Source: VFZS01 sp964353255
Lineage (GTDB): Bacteria > Acidobacteriota > Terriglobia > Bryobacterales > Bryobacteraceae
Assembly (NCBI GenBank): GCA_964353255.1
Contig: CAYGVJ010000007.1
Coordinates: 1-64,000, forward strand
Direction: 5' to 3'
Length of the DNA: 64,000 bases
A program made the translations under genes and the position numbers. A model generated the notes under the pieces. That model worked only from the letters and a program-made list of their open reading frames with translations, searched no databases and was not told the DNA's origin. Of this stretch, positions 16,092 to 25,344 are shown in pieces; position 1 is the stretch's first letter; each line of letters starts with the position of its first letter.

Positions 16092-18221
16092 ATGAGAACC
16101 GGGAAGGCCCAACACTTGCTTTTTTCCGTCCTGCCGCTGTTGATAGTCCCGGCGGCTGGCTTGGCCGGCGAGCCGATCGACCGGCGGGCGCTGGTCACGC
16201 GGCACAACATCGAGCTGCGCGAGGCCGACCCGTTGTCGCCTCTGTCGGTGGGCAACGGGCAGTTCTGCTTTACGGCGGACGTGACCGGGCTTCAGAGCTT
16301 CGAGCAGGAGTATCTGAAGGGCGTAGCGCTCGGCACTATGGCCGATTGGGCCTGGCACAGCTTCCCCAATCCAGGGGGATTCAATCTTAACCAGGCGCTG
16401 GTGCTTGTGGACGCGGGCGGAAGGCAGGCCACCTATCCGATCAGGATGAACACCCCGGCCACGGAATGGCTGCGCGCCAATCCGCACCGGTTCAGCCTCG
16501 CGCAGATAGGCCTGGCGATCGCGCGAGAGGACGGAACACCGGCGCGTTTGGAAGACCTGAAGAGCATCCGCCAGCGGCTCGACCTTTGGCAGGGAGTGCT
16601 GGCCAGCGAATTCGAGGTGGAAGGCCGGCCAGTGCGGGTGGAAACGGTCTGTCACCCGCGCCTGGATGCAGTCGCGGCGCGCGTCGAGTCGCCGCTGGTG
16701 GCGGCCGGCCGGCTGAAAGTGTTCGTGGCGTACCCGTATCCGGCGGGCGCTTGGGGTCCGGCTCTGAATGACTGGCGCAAGCCGGACAGTCACACCACCG
16801 CGGTGACTGCGCGCTCGAACAACCGCCTCGAGGTGCGTCGCGAGCTGGACGGCACGCGGTACGCCTGCGTCATTGTTCACGAAGACGGCAGCGCCTTGCG
16901 GCAGCAAGGCGCCCATCGGTGGGAGATTCTGCCTAGGAGCGGCGCCGAGAGGATACGCCTGGCGGTTACCTTCGCGCCCGAATCACCGGTCGCTCAGGCG
17001 GCGGCGAGCTTCGACGAGGCCCGGAAGGCCGCAGTCGCCTGGTGGCCGGCGTATTGGCGGTCCGGCGCCGTAGTGGATCTTTCGCAAAGCCAGGATCCGC
17101 GCTGGCGGGAGGTGGAACGGCGGGTGATCTTGTCTCAGTACCTGATGGCCATTCAGGAGCGGGGCAAGTATCCGCCGCAGGAAACCGGCCTCACCTGCAA
17201 TAGCTGGTTCGGCAAGTTCCATCTGGAAATGCACTGGTGGCACGGCGTGCACTGGGCGTTGTGGGGCCGCGCGGGGGTTTTGGAAGAGCAGCTTGCGTGG
17301 TATCGGGATGTGCTCCCCGTGATGCGGGAGACGGCCAAGCGCCAGGGGTACGAGGGCGCGCGCTGGGGCAAGATGCTGGGGCCCGATGGCCGCGAATCGC
17401 CCTCCGGGATAGGGCCGCTGCTCGTCTGGCAGCAGCCGCACCCCATCTATCTGGCCGAGCTGATCTATCGGGGACGAAAAAACCGAGCCACGCTGGAACG
17501 GTACCGCGACATCGTATTCGAGACGGCCAGGTTCATGGCCTCCTACCCGGTCTGGGACGGGGACCGGCAGTGCTACAACCTGGGGCCGCCACTGTTGTCG
17601 GCGCGCGAGTTCGGGGGCGCCGGCTACGTTCGGACCAGGAACCCTGGCTTCGAGCTGTCTTATTGGCGCTGGGGCTTGAAGACGGCGAACCAATGGCGCC
17701 AGCGCCTGGGCTTGGCGCCGGAGTCCCGCTGGGAGCATATCGCCGATCACCTAGCCTCCCTGCCCATCCGCGAGGGCATCTACCTGGAGCAGGAGACGCC
17801 CCTGGCCCCGGACGGAGGGCATCCCTGCATGTTGGCCTCCCTTGGTGTTCTCCCGCAGTCTCCCATGGTCGATGCGAAGACGATGGAACGGACCCTGGAG
17901 TACGTGCTGCGACGCTGGCCCAAGGACGCCATGTGGGGCTGGGACTTCCCCATGATGGCGATGACCGCCGCCCGGTTGGGCCGGGGGGATCTGGCGGTTG
18001 AGGCCCTGATCTTGCCCTGGCCGAAGAACCGCTACGCGGCCAGCGGTCACAACTACCAGCGTGCGAACCTGCCGATCTACCTGCCCGCGAACGGGGGATT
18101 GCTCGCGGCCATCGCCATGATGGCGGCCGGCTGGGACGGCGGCCCGTCCGGAAACGCCCCAGGGTTTCCCGCGGATGGTTCCTGGGTCGTGCGGTGGGAG
18201 GGGCTGCGGGTGGCGCCGTAG
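16092..18221 (+). CDS. Secreted six-hairpin glycosidase-like protein
   Basis: A 709-residue protein with a signal peptide (about 1-26). The N-terminal beta-sandwich part (PLSVGNGQFCFTADVTGLQ) and the following alpha/alpha-barrel (VILSQYLMAIQERGKYPPQE, WFGKFHLEMHWWHGVHWALW, WGWDFPMMAMTAARLG) resemble six-hairpin glycosidases of the GH65/GH95 kind. FHLEMHWWH holds a candidate acidic residue. The exact family and substrate are not clear. It is divergent from the RraA-dehydratase operon with a 75-bp gap. The start ATG follows GGAGG closely. Confidence 0.8.
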   Translation: MRTGKAQHLLFSVLPLLIVPAAGLAGEPIDRRALVTRHNIELREADPLSPLSVGNGQFCFTADVTGLQSFEQEYLKGVALGTMADWAWHSFPNPGGFNLNQALVLVDAGGRQATYPIRMNTPATEWLRANPHRFSLAQIGLAIAREDGTPARLEDLKSIRQRLDLWQGVLASEFEVEGRPVRVETVCHPRLDAVAARVESPLVAAGRLKVFVAYPYPAGAWGPALNDWRKPDSHTTAVTARSNNRLEVRRELDGTRYACVIVHEDGSALRQQGAHRWEILPRSGAERIRLAVTFAPESPVAQAAASFDEARKAAVAWWPAYWRSGAVVDLSQSQDPRWREVERRVILSQYLMAIQERGKYPPQETGLTCNSWFGKFHLEMHWWHGVHWALWGRAGVLEEQLAWYRDVLPVMRETAKRQGYEGARWGKMLGPDGRESPSGIGPLLVWQQPHPIYLAELIYRGRKNRATLERYRDIVFETARFMASYPVWDGDRQCYNLGPPLLSAREFGGAGYVRTRNPGFELSYWRWGLKTANQWRQRLGLAPESRWEHIADHLASLPIREGIYLEQETPLAPDGGHPCMLASLGVLPQSPMVDAKTMERTLEYVLRRWPKDAMWGWDFPMMAMTAARLGRGDLAVEALILPWPKNRYAASGHNYQRANLPIYLPANGGLLAAIAMMAAGWDGGPSGNAPGFPADGSWVVRWEGLRVAP

Positions 18222-18227
18222 ACTTGA

Positions 18228-18246
18228 CAAGTCGGGAGACTTATCC
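18228..18246 (+). repeat. Short palindromic repeat CAAGTC-GGGA-GACTT, copy 1
   Basis: CAAGTCGGGAGACTTATCC contains AAGTC and GACTT as a 5-bp stem. A near-identical element lies at 59165-59182 in another intergenic space. A second overlapping palindrome, GACTTGACAAGTC, starts at 18221. Confidence 0.6.
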
Positions 18247-18295
18247 TACGCCCGGCTCTTGGTATGATGTTCTACCGATTGCGAGGACTGCTTAG

Positions 18296-20302
18296 ATGAG
18301 CGAAACCAAGTTCCGTCCCTACGTTCCCGAGAAAACCGACCTCGCCGAATTCACCGTCCGGGCGGTAGTGCTGGGCCTGGTGATGACGGTGGTGTTGGGG
18401 GCCGCTAACGCCTACCTGGGTCTGCGAGCCGGGATGACCATTGCCGCCACATATCCGGCGGCGGTCATCAGCATGGCGGTGCTGCGGCTGTGGCGCGGCT
18501 CGATCCTGGAGGAGAACATCGCCCGCACCGTCGGCTCGATCGGCGAGTCGGTGGCCGCCGGCGCCATTTTCACCATCCCGGCGTTCGTCATCTCCGGGGC
18601 CTGGAAGACGTTCGACCCCGGAGTGGCGTACTGGAAATCCACCGTGCTGATGCTGGTGGGCGGCATTCTGGGCATCCTGTTCGTGACCCTGCTGCGGCGG
18701 GTAATGGTGGAAGATCCCGACCTGGGCTTCCCGGAATCGGTGGCGGCGGGCGAGATCCACAAAGCCGGGCAGCGCGGCAGCGGGGCGGCCAAGATCCTCT
18801 TCAGCAACATGGCATTTGGGTCGGTGATCTATGCCCTGGGCGTCGTCAAGCTGTACGCCGCCGGCAAGACTTTTTTGTTGGCGGTCGGCGAGACGGGCAA
18901 GAGCCTGGTGCGGCTGGTGAGCAAGGGCTACCGGCAGGAGGTGGGGGTCGGCGGCGTCACGGCGGCAGCGATGCCGGCGATCAGCCCAGCGTATCTGGGC
19001 GTGGGTTACATCATCGGGCCGCGGCTGGCGGCGCTGAACTTCTCCGGCGGCGTGCTGGCGTGGGGACTGTTGATTCCGCTGCTGGCCTACTTCCTGGGGC
19101 CGCAACTGGCGCCCTCGAACCCCAACTGGGAGACGGTCAGTGACGCGGTCTGGAAGTCCATCGTGCGCCCCATCGCGGTAGGGGGCATGCTGGTGGGCGC
19201 CGGCTTCACGCTGTTCCGGATGCGCAAGAACCTGGCCCGCGGCCTGGCGCGGGCCGTGTCGGACGTTAGGAAAGCCGGGGCCAAGGCGCAGGTCACTTCC
19301 CGGCTGGACCGCGACCTGAGCGCCAAGACGGTCTTCGCCGGGCTGGGCGTCACTTTCGTCTGCATGGCGCTGCTGTACGCCTACTTCGCCAACATGCTCT
19401 CCGGGGGCGTGGTGGCGGCGCTGGTGATGATCGTGCTGGGCTTTTTCTTTGCCGCGGTCTCGGGCAACTTGGTGGGCCTGATCGGTTCCTCGAACAACCC
19501 GATTTCGGGCCTGACGCTATCGACGCTGATCGTGGCGGCGCTGTTGATGGTCTCGATCGGCGTTTCAGGTGTGGGCGGCGTGGCGGCGGTCCTGGGCGTG
19601 GCCGCGGTGGTATGCGTGTCCTCGGCGGTGGCGGGCGAGATGCTCCAGGACCTGAAGGTGGGACATATTCTGGGCGGGACCCCGCGGAGCATGCAGATCG
19701 GCGACGTGCTGGGAGTGGTGTTTGCCAGTCTGCTGATGTATTTCCCCCTGCTGGTGTTGCACCAGGGGAACATCAACGCCGGAGGCATCGGCTTCGGCGA
19801 CAAGGAATTATCGGCGCCGCAGGCCGGCCTGATGGCCTCCCTCGCCCAGGGTATCGTGGGGGGCGGCATGCCCTGGCCGCTCATCGCGGTGGGCGTGCTG
19901 ATGGGCTTCACGCTCATCATGGTGCAGGTGCGCAGCCCCATGCTGTTCGCCGTGGGCATGTACCTGCCGCTGGAGACCACGTCGGCGATCTTCGTCGGCG
20001 GCGTGTTCCGCTGGATCACCGACAGCCTGAGCAAGCGGCGGGGTTTCAACGAGGCCCAGAAGACGCGGGTGGAGAACGCCGGCATTCTCACCGCTTCGGG
20101 CCTGATCGCCGGCGAGGCCCTGACCGGGCTGGTAGTGGCGACCTTCAAGTTCTTCGAGTGGCCGCTGCCGGTAATCTTCAAGGAGCCGTCCATCCTGGCG
20201 GGGCTGGTGGTGCTGGCGCTGATCGCCGGGATCATGATCCGGGTGCCGCTAGGCAGCGCCGGACGGCCGGAGGAGGCCGCGCCGCCGGCGGCGATGATGT
20301 AA
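18296..20302 (+). CDS. OPT-family oligopeptide transporter
   Basis: A polytopic inner-membrane protein of 668 residues with about 14-16 hydrophobic segments. It is of the OPT family, which imports peptides or metal-peptide complexes driven by protons. Marks: EFTVRAVVLGLVMTVVLGAA, NAYLGLRAGMTIAATYPAAV at the N-terminus, then GNLVGLIGSSNNPISGLTLS and a C-terminal block LPLETTSAIFVGGVFRWI. The last codons (EEAAPPAAMM) are duplicated beyond the BrnT/BrnA pair downstream. Confidence 0.93.
   Translation: MSETKFRPYVPEKTDLAEFTVRAVVLGLVMTVVLGAANAYLGLRAGMTIAATYPAAVISMAVLRLWRGSILEENIARTVGSIGESVAAGAIFTIPAFVISGAWKTFDPGVAYWKSTVLMLVGGILGILFVTLLRRVMVEDPDLGFPESVAAGEIHKAGQRGSGAAKILFSNMAFGSVIYALGVVKLYAAGKTFLLAVGETGKSLVRLVSKGYRQEVGVGGVTAAAMPAISPAYLGVGYIIGPRLAALNFSGGVLAWGLLIPLLAYFLGPQLAPSNPNWETVSDAVWKSIVRPIAVGGMLVGAGFTLFRMRKNLARGLARAVSDVRKAGAKAQVTSRLDRDLSAKTVFAGLGVTFVCMALLYAYFANMLSGGVVAALVMIVLGFFFAAVSGNLVGLIGSSNNPISGLTLSTLIVAALLMVSIGVSGVGGVAAVLGVAAVVCVSSAVAGEMLQDLKVGHILGGTPRSMQIGDVLGVVFASLLMYFPLLVLHQGNINAGGIGFGDKELSAPQAGLMASLAQGIVGGGMPWPLIAVGVLMGFTLIMVQVRSPMLFAVGMYLPLETTSAIFVGGVFRWITDSLSKRRGFNEAQKTRVENAGILTASGLIAGEALTGLVVATFKFFEWPLPVIFKEPSILAGLVVLALIAGIMIRVPLGSAGRPEEAAPPAAMM
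20276..20300 (+). repeat. OPT gene 3'-end repeat, copy 1
   Basis: Twenty-five bases at the end of the OPT gene (codons for AAPPAAMM) recur exactly at 20929-20953 in the same orientation. The copies bracket the BrnT/BrnA cassette. Confidence 0.9.
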
Positions 20303-20383
20303 ACGTCCGTTGTGGTCCGCAGAATCATCTGTGGGATCCTAAGCAAGTTCGTTCGGGCGGTCAGGTTGTGGTGAGGGCTTCTG

Positions 20384-20665
20384 GTGGGGTATACATTTGA
20401 GTGGGACCCGAAGAAGGCGGAGTCCAACGCCCGAAAGCACGGCGTGACCTTCGACGAGGCATCAACGGTCTTCGGCGATCCACTGGCGCTCCTCATGCCC
20501 GACCCGGATCACTCTCTGGACGAGGAGCGGTATCTATTGCTCGGAACATCGAGTCAGCATAGGCTCCTCGTGGTGGCTTTTGCGGAGCGAGCGCCGCGCA
20601 CCCGCCTGATCTCGGCGAGAGGAGCCACTCAGCGCGAGCGGAGGCGCTATGAAGAAGAAGGCTAG
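20384..20665 (+). CDS. brnT: BrnT ribonuclease toxin
   Basis: A 93-residue BrnT (DUF497) toxin, a RelE-fold ribonuclease. Family pattern: TFEWDPKKAESNARKHGVTF, DEASTVFGDPLALL, ERYLLLGTSSQHRLLVVAF and RLISARGATQRERRRYEE. The start GTG at 20384 matches the usual family N-terminus. It overlaps the antitoxin gene by 17 bp, with toxin first, as is normal for BrnTA. Confidence 0.9.
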   Translation: MGYTFEWDPKKAESNARKHGVTFDEASTVFGDPLALLMPDPDHSLDEERYLLLGTSSQHRLLVVAFAERAPRTRLISARGATQRERRRYEEEG

Positions 20666-20897
20666 TGGTCGCCATCGGAATAGCGACCGCGACACGATGC
20701 GACCAGAGTACGACTTCTCTGCGGCGGTTCGAGGCGCGACTGCGGCGAGATACGCTCAGGGCGCCAACGTCGCTGTGATCGATCCGGAGGTGCTGGACGT
20801 GTTTCCCGACGGCGCCGCCGTGAACCAAGCGCTCCGCGCTCTCGCGCCCGTCCTGCGCCAACAACGTCAGGTCCCGACGAAGCAGGGAAGCGCCTAA
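20649..20897 (+). CDS. brnA: BrnA antitoxin
   Basis: An 82-residue BrnA antitoxin. Basic N-terminus, then RPEYDFSAAVRGATAARYAQ, GANVAVIDPEVLDVFPDGAA and VNQALRALAPVLRQ, which is the ribbon-helix-helix end that binds the operon promoter in this family. Translation is coupled to brnT by overlap. It is followed 31 bp later by the copied OPT 3' end. Confidence 0.85.
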   Translation: MKKKASGRHRNSDRDTMRPEYDFSAAVRGATAARYAQGANVAVIDPEVLDVFPDGAAVNQALRALAPVLRQQRQVPTKQGSA

Positions 20898-20928
20898 CAG
20901 ACAAAAGATCCCTGAACACACGGCTGAA

Positions 20929-20955
20929 GCCGCGCCGCCGGCGGCGATGATGTGA
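20929..20955 (+). pseudogene. Displaced OPT gene 3' end, copy 2
   Basis: GAA followed by the 25 repeated bases reads E-A-A-P-P-A-A-M-M and ends in TGA at 20953-20955. It equals the last codons of the OPT transporter with a different stop codon (TGA, not TAA). It has no start and no other coding context. It mirrors the uvrC case. Confidence 0.85.
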
Positions 20956-20964
20956 GCGGGGGCC

Positions 20965-22842
20965 TTACAGCACCACGCGCTGGTCGCCTTCGCGGCGGGT
21001 GAGGCGCTCGCGGTCCAGGTATTCGAGCAGCGGAATGGCGTACTTGCGCGAGACGCCGGCCAGCTCCTTGAACTCCGCCACGGTCAGCCGGCGGCCTTTG
21101 TAGCCGCTCATTTTCCGGCGCAGCTCCTGGAGGGCGGCGGAGTGGAAGACCAGCTCGTCGCCCACGCGGACGAGTCGGCCTTGGCGGAGCAGCAGTTGGA
21201 GCAGCGAGCGGGCGCGCGCCGGCTCGAGGCCGGATTTCGCCAGCACCTCGGCCACCGCGGGCACGCCCAGGCCGGCCTCGAGGAAGGCCTTCTCGATGGC
21301 CGCCAAGGCCTGCTCCTCGTCGTGCTTCAGCGCCGGCTTGTGCGTCACCAGGCGAACCGCTTCGCCCTCCGCGACGATTCCGGTAGAGCCCTCGAGCAAG
21401 GCGTCCAGCAGGAAGGCGGGCGCCTCCGGCAGCTCGCGGCTGCGGAGTTCCTGCTTGGGCATCCCGGGCAGCAAGGGGTTCTGCGCGTGGAAGGCTTCCA
21501 GTACCTGAGTGAGGCGTTGCAACGTAGCGCCCGCCCACTGCCGGTCTGCCACCCAGAGCTGCGGCTGGCGGAACAGCAGCAGGCGCTCGGATTGAGCGGC
21601 GCGTTCCAGCTCGTGCTCAGAAGAGCCGGTGCGGGCCACCAGCTCCGCCAGGCTCAGGCCGTAGCGCGACTCGCGCACCAGCAGCTCGACGCGCTCCTCC
21701 AACGTTCCCTCCGCCAGAATCTTCAGGCGAGTGGCCGCGCGCTCGCCACGTCGATACCTGTGACCGCTGATGTCCAGCACCGTGCCGCCGCCGATGGTCA
21801 CTACGGGCGAGAACATGCGGATGATGAAGCGGTCGCCGGGCAGCACCAGCAGCGGTTGCTCGAAGCGCAGCCGGGCATAGGTGCGGGCGCCGGGCTGCAA
21901 CGTCTCGGTGCCGTCCAGCAGCCGCACCTGGGCCTCTACTTCCGCGGTTCCGGCGTGGAAATGCACCGGCGCCCGCTGCTTCAAAGGCTTCGCCGAGGGC
22001 AGCAGCTCCAGCAGGCAGTCCAGTTCGGCGGTGGCGCGAAGGCGCCCCGGTTCGGAGAGCACCATGCCGCGTGCCAGCTCGGACGCCTCGGCGCCCACCA
22101 GGTTCAGGGCGGTGCGCTGCCCGGCCAGGGCCCGCTCGACGGCGGCGCCGTGCACCTGGATCCCGCGGACCCGCAAGCGCCGCCCACCGGGATGAACTTC
22201 CACTTCCTGCTCGTGCGCCACCGAGCCTGAGATGAGCGTTCCGGTGACCACCGTTCCGAAGCCGCGCATCGAGAAAGCGCGGTCGATGGGCAGGCGCAGG
22301 CAGCGCGAGGCGTCCTTGAGGGGGACCGTCGAGGCCGCTTCCCGCAGACGCGCCACCAGCTCTTCGAGTCCCTGGCCGGTCACCGAGCTGACTGCGAGGA
22401 TGGGCGCGCCCTCCAGGAACGAGCCGGCAACGAAGTCCTCCACTTCCAACCGGACCAAGTCCAGGATGTCGCGCTCGACCAAGTCGGCTTTGGTCAGAAC
22501 CACGATGCCTTGCGGGATGCCGAGCAGCCGGCAGATGTCGAAGTGCTCGCGCGTCTGGGGCTTGACGGACTCATCGGCAGCGATCACCAGCAACAGCAGA
22601 TCGATGCCGCCCACCCCGGCCAGCATGTTCTTGACGAACCGCTCGTGACCGGGCACGTCCACAAAACCCAGGCGTATGTCGGGGGGCAGGTCCAGGTGGG
22701 CGAAACCCAGGTCGATGGAGATGCCGCGGCGCTTCTCTTCTTCCAGCCGGTCAGTGTCGATGCCGGTGAGCGCCCGGACCAAGGCGGTCTTGCCGTGGTC
22801 GATGTGGCCGGCGGTTCCGACGATGACGTGACGCATACCCAC
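20965..22842 (-). CDS. selB: Selenocysteine-specific elongation factor SelB
   Basis: SelB is a GTPase that brings selenocysteyl-tRNA to UGA codons with a SECIS element. G1 GTAGHIDHGKTALVRALTG, G2 RRGISIDLGFAH, G3 DVPGHERFVKNML and G4 VLTKADLVERD are all present. Beta-barrel domains follow (RAFSMRGFGTVVTGTLISGS), and a C-terminal winged-helix array ends near residue 625. That length and domain order separate it from EF-Tu. It lies 7 bp after the sulfatase gene. The selA, selC and selD genes are not in this window. Confidence 0.94.
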   Translation of the reverse strand: MGMRHVIVGTAGHIDHGKTALVRALTGIDTDRLEEEKRRGISIDLGFAHLDLPPDIRLGFVDVPGHERFVKNMLAGVGGIDLLLLVIAADESVKPQTREHFDICRLLGIPQGIVVLTKADLVERDILDLVRLEVEDFVAGSFLEGAPILAVSSVTGQGLEELVARLREAASTVPLKDASRCLRLPIDRAFSMRGFGTVVTGTLISGSVAHEQEVEVHPGGRRLRVRGIQVHGAAVERALAGQRTALNLVGAEASELARGMVLSEPGRLRATAELDCLLELLPSAKPLKQRAPVHFHAGTAEVEAQVRLLDGTETLQPGARTYARLRFEQPLLVLPGDRFIIRMFSPVVTIGGGTVLDISGHRYRRGERAATRLKILAEGTLEERVELLVRESRYGLSLAELVARTGSSEHELERAAQSERLLLFRQPQLWVADRQWAGATLQRLTQVLEAFHAQNPLLPGMPKQELRSRELPEAPAFLLDALLEGSTGIVAEGEAVRLVTHKPALKHDEEQALAAIEKAFLEAGLGVPAVAEVLAKSGLEPARARSLLQLLLRQGRLVRVGDELVFHSAALQELRRKMSGYKGRRLTVAEFKELAGVSRKYAIPLLEYLDRERLTRREGDQRVVL

Positions 22843-22849
22843 TCGCGGT

Positions 22850-24388
22850 TCAGGCGCTGCGCTTGCCGCGCGGCAGGTAACGCGGCGCGCAGTAGCGGTT
22901 GGGCGGTTGTCCGATTGAGTTGCGCGCCTGCACGTCCCCGAAGGGGTCCTCGAAGCGGGCCATCAGGGCGTACAGGCAGGCGCGCATGTCGTCGGTGGCC
23001 TCCCGGTAGCGCGGGTCGTCCACCGCGTTGTGCAGTTCCTCGGGGTCTTTCTCCAGGTCGTACAGCTCGTCGAAGTCGAACCCGTTGAAGACGTACTTGT
23101 AGCGCGGGGTGATGGCGATGCGCTGGGTGTAGAGGAACTCGCCGCCGTAGTAGGCGCACATGATCTGGTCGTCCCAATCCGCGCGCGCGGGATCGGCGAG
23201 CAGCGGCTGCAAAGCGCGGCCGTCGGCGAACGGCAGGGGCTGCGCGCCGGCTGCCTGGACATAGGTGTGCGCGAGGTCGTGCGTCTGCATCAGGTGCGCG
23301 CAGCGCGAACCCGGACGCACGACGCCCGGCCAGCGCACGATAAACGGCACGCGGTAGCACTCCTCGTAGGGGATCCAGCCCTTGATCCACATGCGGTGCG
23401 CCCCCACCATGTCGCCGTGGTCGGTGGTGAAGACCACCAGGGTATTGCCGGCCTCAGCGGTCTTGTCCAGCGCGTCCAGAATCCGCCCGATCTGTGCGTC
23501 CAACTGCTCGACGTAGGCGTAGTAGTAGGCGCGGCTCTGCCGGTAGTCCTCCTCAGTCACTTTGCCCCAGCTCTCCGATTCGCGCCGGTGCAGGCCAGGT
23601 TTACCGCGGAAGCTGTCGTAAAAGCTCTTCGGCACCTTGATGGCGCGCGGGTCGTAGCGGTCCAGGTATTGCTTGAGGGGAAAGTAAGGGTCGTGCGGCT
23701 CGACGAAGTGGACTTCGAGGTGCCACGGCTCGGCGCCGCGCGCGAAGCGGTTCATCATGCGGATGGCGCACTCGGCCAGGTGAAATTCCGGCGTGGCCTC
23801 CTCGGGCCCCTCGCGGTAGCCCCACATAGCGAAGGGCTCGCTGCCCGGCCACTGCATCTGGCGCGTGACGGTGCGCTTTAGTTGCGCCTTGGGGCGCGCG
23901 ACGCGGTCGGGGTTCAGATCGTACTTCTTGAGCGCCTCCGGCCAGCAGCCCTGCACGGCGGCGCCCTCGTGAAAGCCGAAATCGAAGGGCGTGCGCACCC
24001 AGGAGGCATGCCACTTGCCGACGTAGCCCAGCCGGTAGCCCGCCTCGCGTAGCCGCTGCGAATACAGCACCACGTCCGGATTCATGTCGCGGTGCACGGA
24101 GGGCGAGGAGTGGATCTGGTTGTACACCCCGTTGTGCCAGTGGTAGGCGCCGGAGAGCATCATGGCGCGCGCCGGGCAGCACACTGCCGAGGGCGTGTAG
24201 GAACGCTCGAAGAGCATGCCGGCTTCGGCCAGGCGGTTCAGGTTGGGCGTGCGGCACTCCGAGCGGCCCGCGATGGTGCCCCACTGCTGCTGGTCGCTCA
24301 GAATGTGCAGGATGTTGGGACGCCGCGCGCCCGCGGCACCCGCCGGCGCGATGGCCGCGCCGGTAACGAATTCACGACGGTTCAGCAT
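22850..24388 (-). CDS. Sulfatase (type I, Tat-type signal)
   Basis: A sulfatase of the alkaline phosphatase superfamily, which cleaves sulfate esters, likely on polysaccharides. RPNILHILSDQQQWGTIAGR is the N-terminal metal site. SAVCCPARAMMLSG contains the C-x-P-x-R motif whose cysteine becomes formylglycine. VVFTTDHGDMVGAHRMW is the second metal site. The start at 24388 gives an N-terminus with NRREFVTG followed by a hydrophobic run, a Tat-like signal; an ATG eight codons upstream (24412) is less likely. Length is about 512 residues. Confidence 0.92.
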   Translation of the reverse strand: MLNRREFVTGAAIAPAGAAGARRPNILHILSDQQQWGTIAGRSECRTPNLNRLAEAGMLFERSYTPSAVCCPARAMMLSGAYHWHNGVYNQIHSSPSVHRDMNPDVVLYSQRLREAGYRLGYVGKWHASWVRTPFDFGFHEGAAVQGCWPEALKKYDLNPDRVARPKAQLKRTVTRQMQWPGSEPFAMWGYREGPEEATPEFHLAECAIRMMNRFARGAEPWHLEVHFVEPHDPYFPLKQYLDRYDPRAIKVPKSFYDSFRGKPGLHRRESESWGKVTEEDYRQSRAYYYAYVEQLDAQIGRILDALDKTAEAGNTLVVFTTDHGDMVGAHRMWIKGWIPYEECYRVPFIVRWPGVVRPGSRCAHLMQTHDLAHTYVQAAGAQPLPFADGRALQPLLADPARADWDDQIMCAYYGGEFLYTQRIAITPRYKYVFNGFDFDELYDLEKDPEELHNAVDDPRYREATDDMRACLYALMARFEDPFGDVQARNSIGQPPNRYCAPRYLPRGKRSA

Positions 24389-24435
24389 CGGCCCCAGCAT
24401 AACGTAGCGCAACAGCGCGGTGTTACCCTGAGGGC

Positions 24436-25344
24436 TTGCGCCGTCATCCTCTCTTCAAAGCGTATGTCGCGCTGGTGGCGATCTGCTTCTTCTGGGGCAC
24501 GACCTACCTGGGAATCCGGATGGCCCTGGAGTCCTTCCCTCCGCTGCTGCTGGTGAGCCTGCGTTTCCTGGTTTCCGGAGGTGTGCTGCTGGTGGCCGCC
24601 CGGCTGGTGGGAGCGCACTTGCCTGGAGGCCGGGACCTGCTGATCTCGGCGTTCACCGGGTTTCTGAATCTCGGGATAGGGAACGCCTGCCTGACCTTCT
24701 CGGAATTGTGGATTCCGAGCGGCTGGGCGGCGTTGATTATCAGCATGTCGCCGCTCTGGATGGTGACCATCGAATCCTTGATGCCGGGGGGAGAACGGAT
24801 GCACCGCCCGGGGCTCCTGGGGCTGCTGGTGGGCCTGGCCGGGGTCGGGCTGCTGCTATCCTCCGACATCACTGGCGCCCGATTCGGCGGCGCCCTGGTC
24901 AAAGGGTTCCTGGTTCTGCAACTAGGCACCGCGGCATGGTCGTTCGGGTCAATCTACCAGAGACGGCAAGCGACGCCCGTTCATCCGGTGGTCACCGGCG
25001 CCGTCCAGCAGCTTGCCGCGGGTCTGGCGTTCCTGCTACCTGCCTTACTGGTGCCGGAGCAGCCGGTGCGCTGGAGCTTTCGCGGGGCGGCGGCGCTGGT
25101 GTACCTGATGGTGTTCGGCTCGATCATCGGCTACAGCGCGTACGTCTATGCGCTGAGTCACCTGCGGGTGGCGGTGGTTTCGATCTACCCTTACGTCAAT
25201 CCCGTGGTGGCCGTGGCGCTGGGCTGGCTGTTCTACCGTGAGCCGTTCGGGATGCGGGAGGGCGCGGCTATGGCGGTCATTTTCGCAGGTGTGCTGCTGG
25301 TGAAGCGGTCCACGCCTGGGGCGCGTCCGGCGCCCTCAGACTAG
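24436..25344 (+). CDS. EamA/DMT-family membrane transporter
   Basis: A 302-residue inner-membrane protein with about ten hydrophobic segments in two EamA repeats. Repeat one begins FKAYVALVAICFFWGTTYLG, and repeat two spans about 155-290, ending AAMAVIFAGVLLVKR. Family members export amino acids or other metabolites; the substrate cannot be read from sequence. The start TTG at 24436 is 47 bp from the divergent sulfatase start. Its stop overlaps the zinc-ribbon gene on the other strand by 4 bp. Confidence 0.85.
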   Translation: MRRHPLFKAYVALVAICFFWGTTYLGIRMALESFPPLLLVSLRFLVSGGVLLVAARLVGAHLPGGRDLLISAFTGFLNLGIGNACLTFSELWIPSGWAALIISMSPLWMVTIESLMPGGERMHRPGLLGLLVGLAGVGLLLSSDITGARFGGALVKGFLVLQLGTAAWSFGSIYQRRQATPVHPVVTGAVQQLAAGLAFLLPALLVPEQPVRWSFRGAAALVYLMVFGSIIGYSAYVYALSHLRVAVVSIYPYVNPVVAVALGWLFYREPFGMREGAAMAVIFAGVLLVKRSTPGARPAPSD

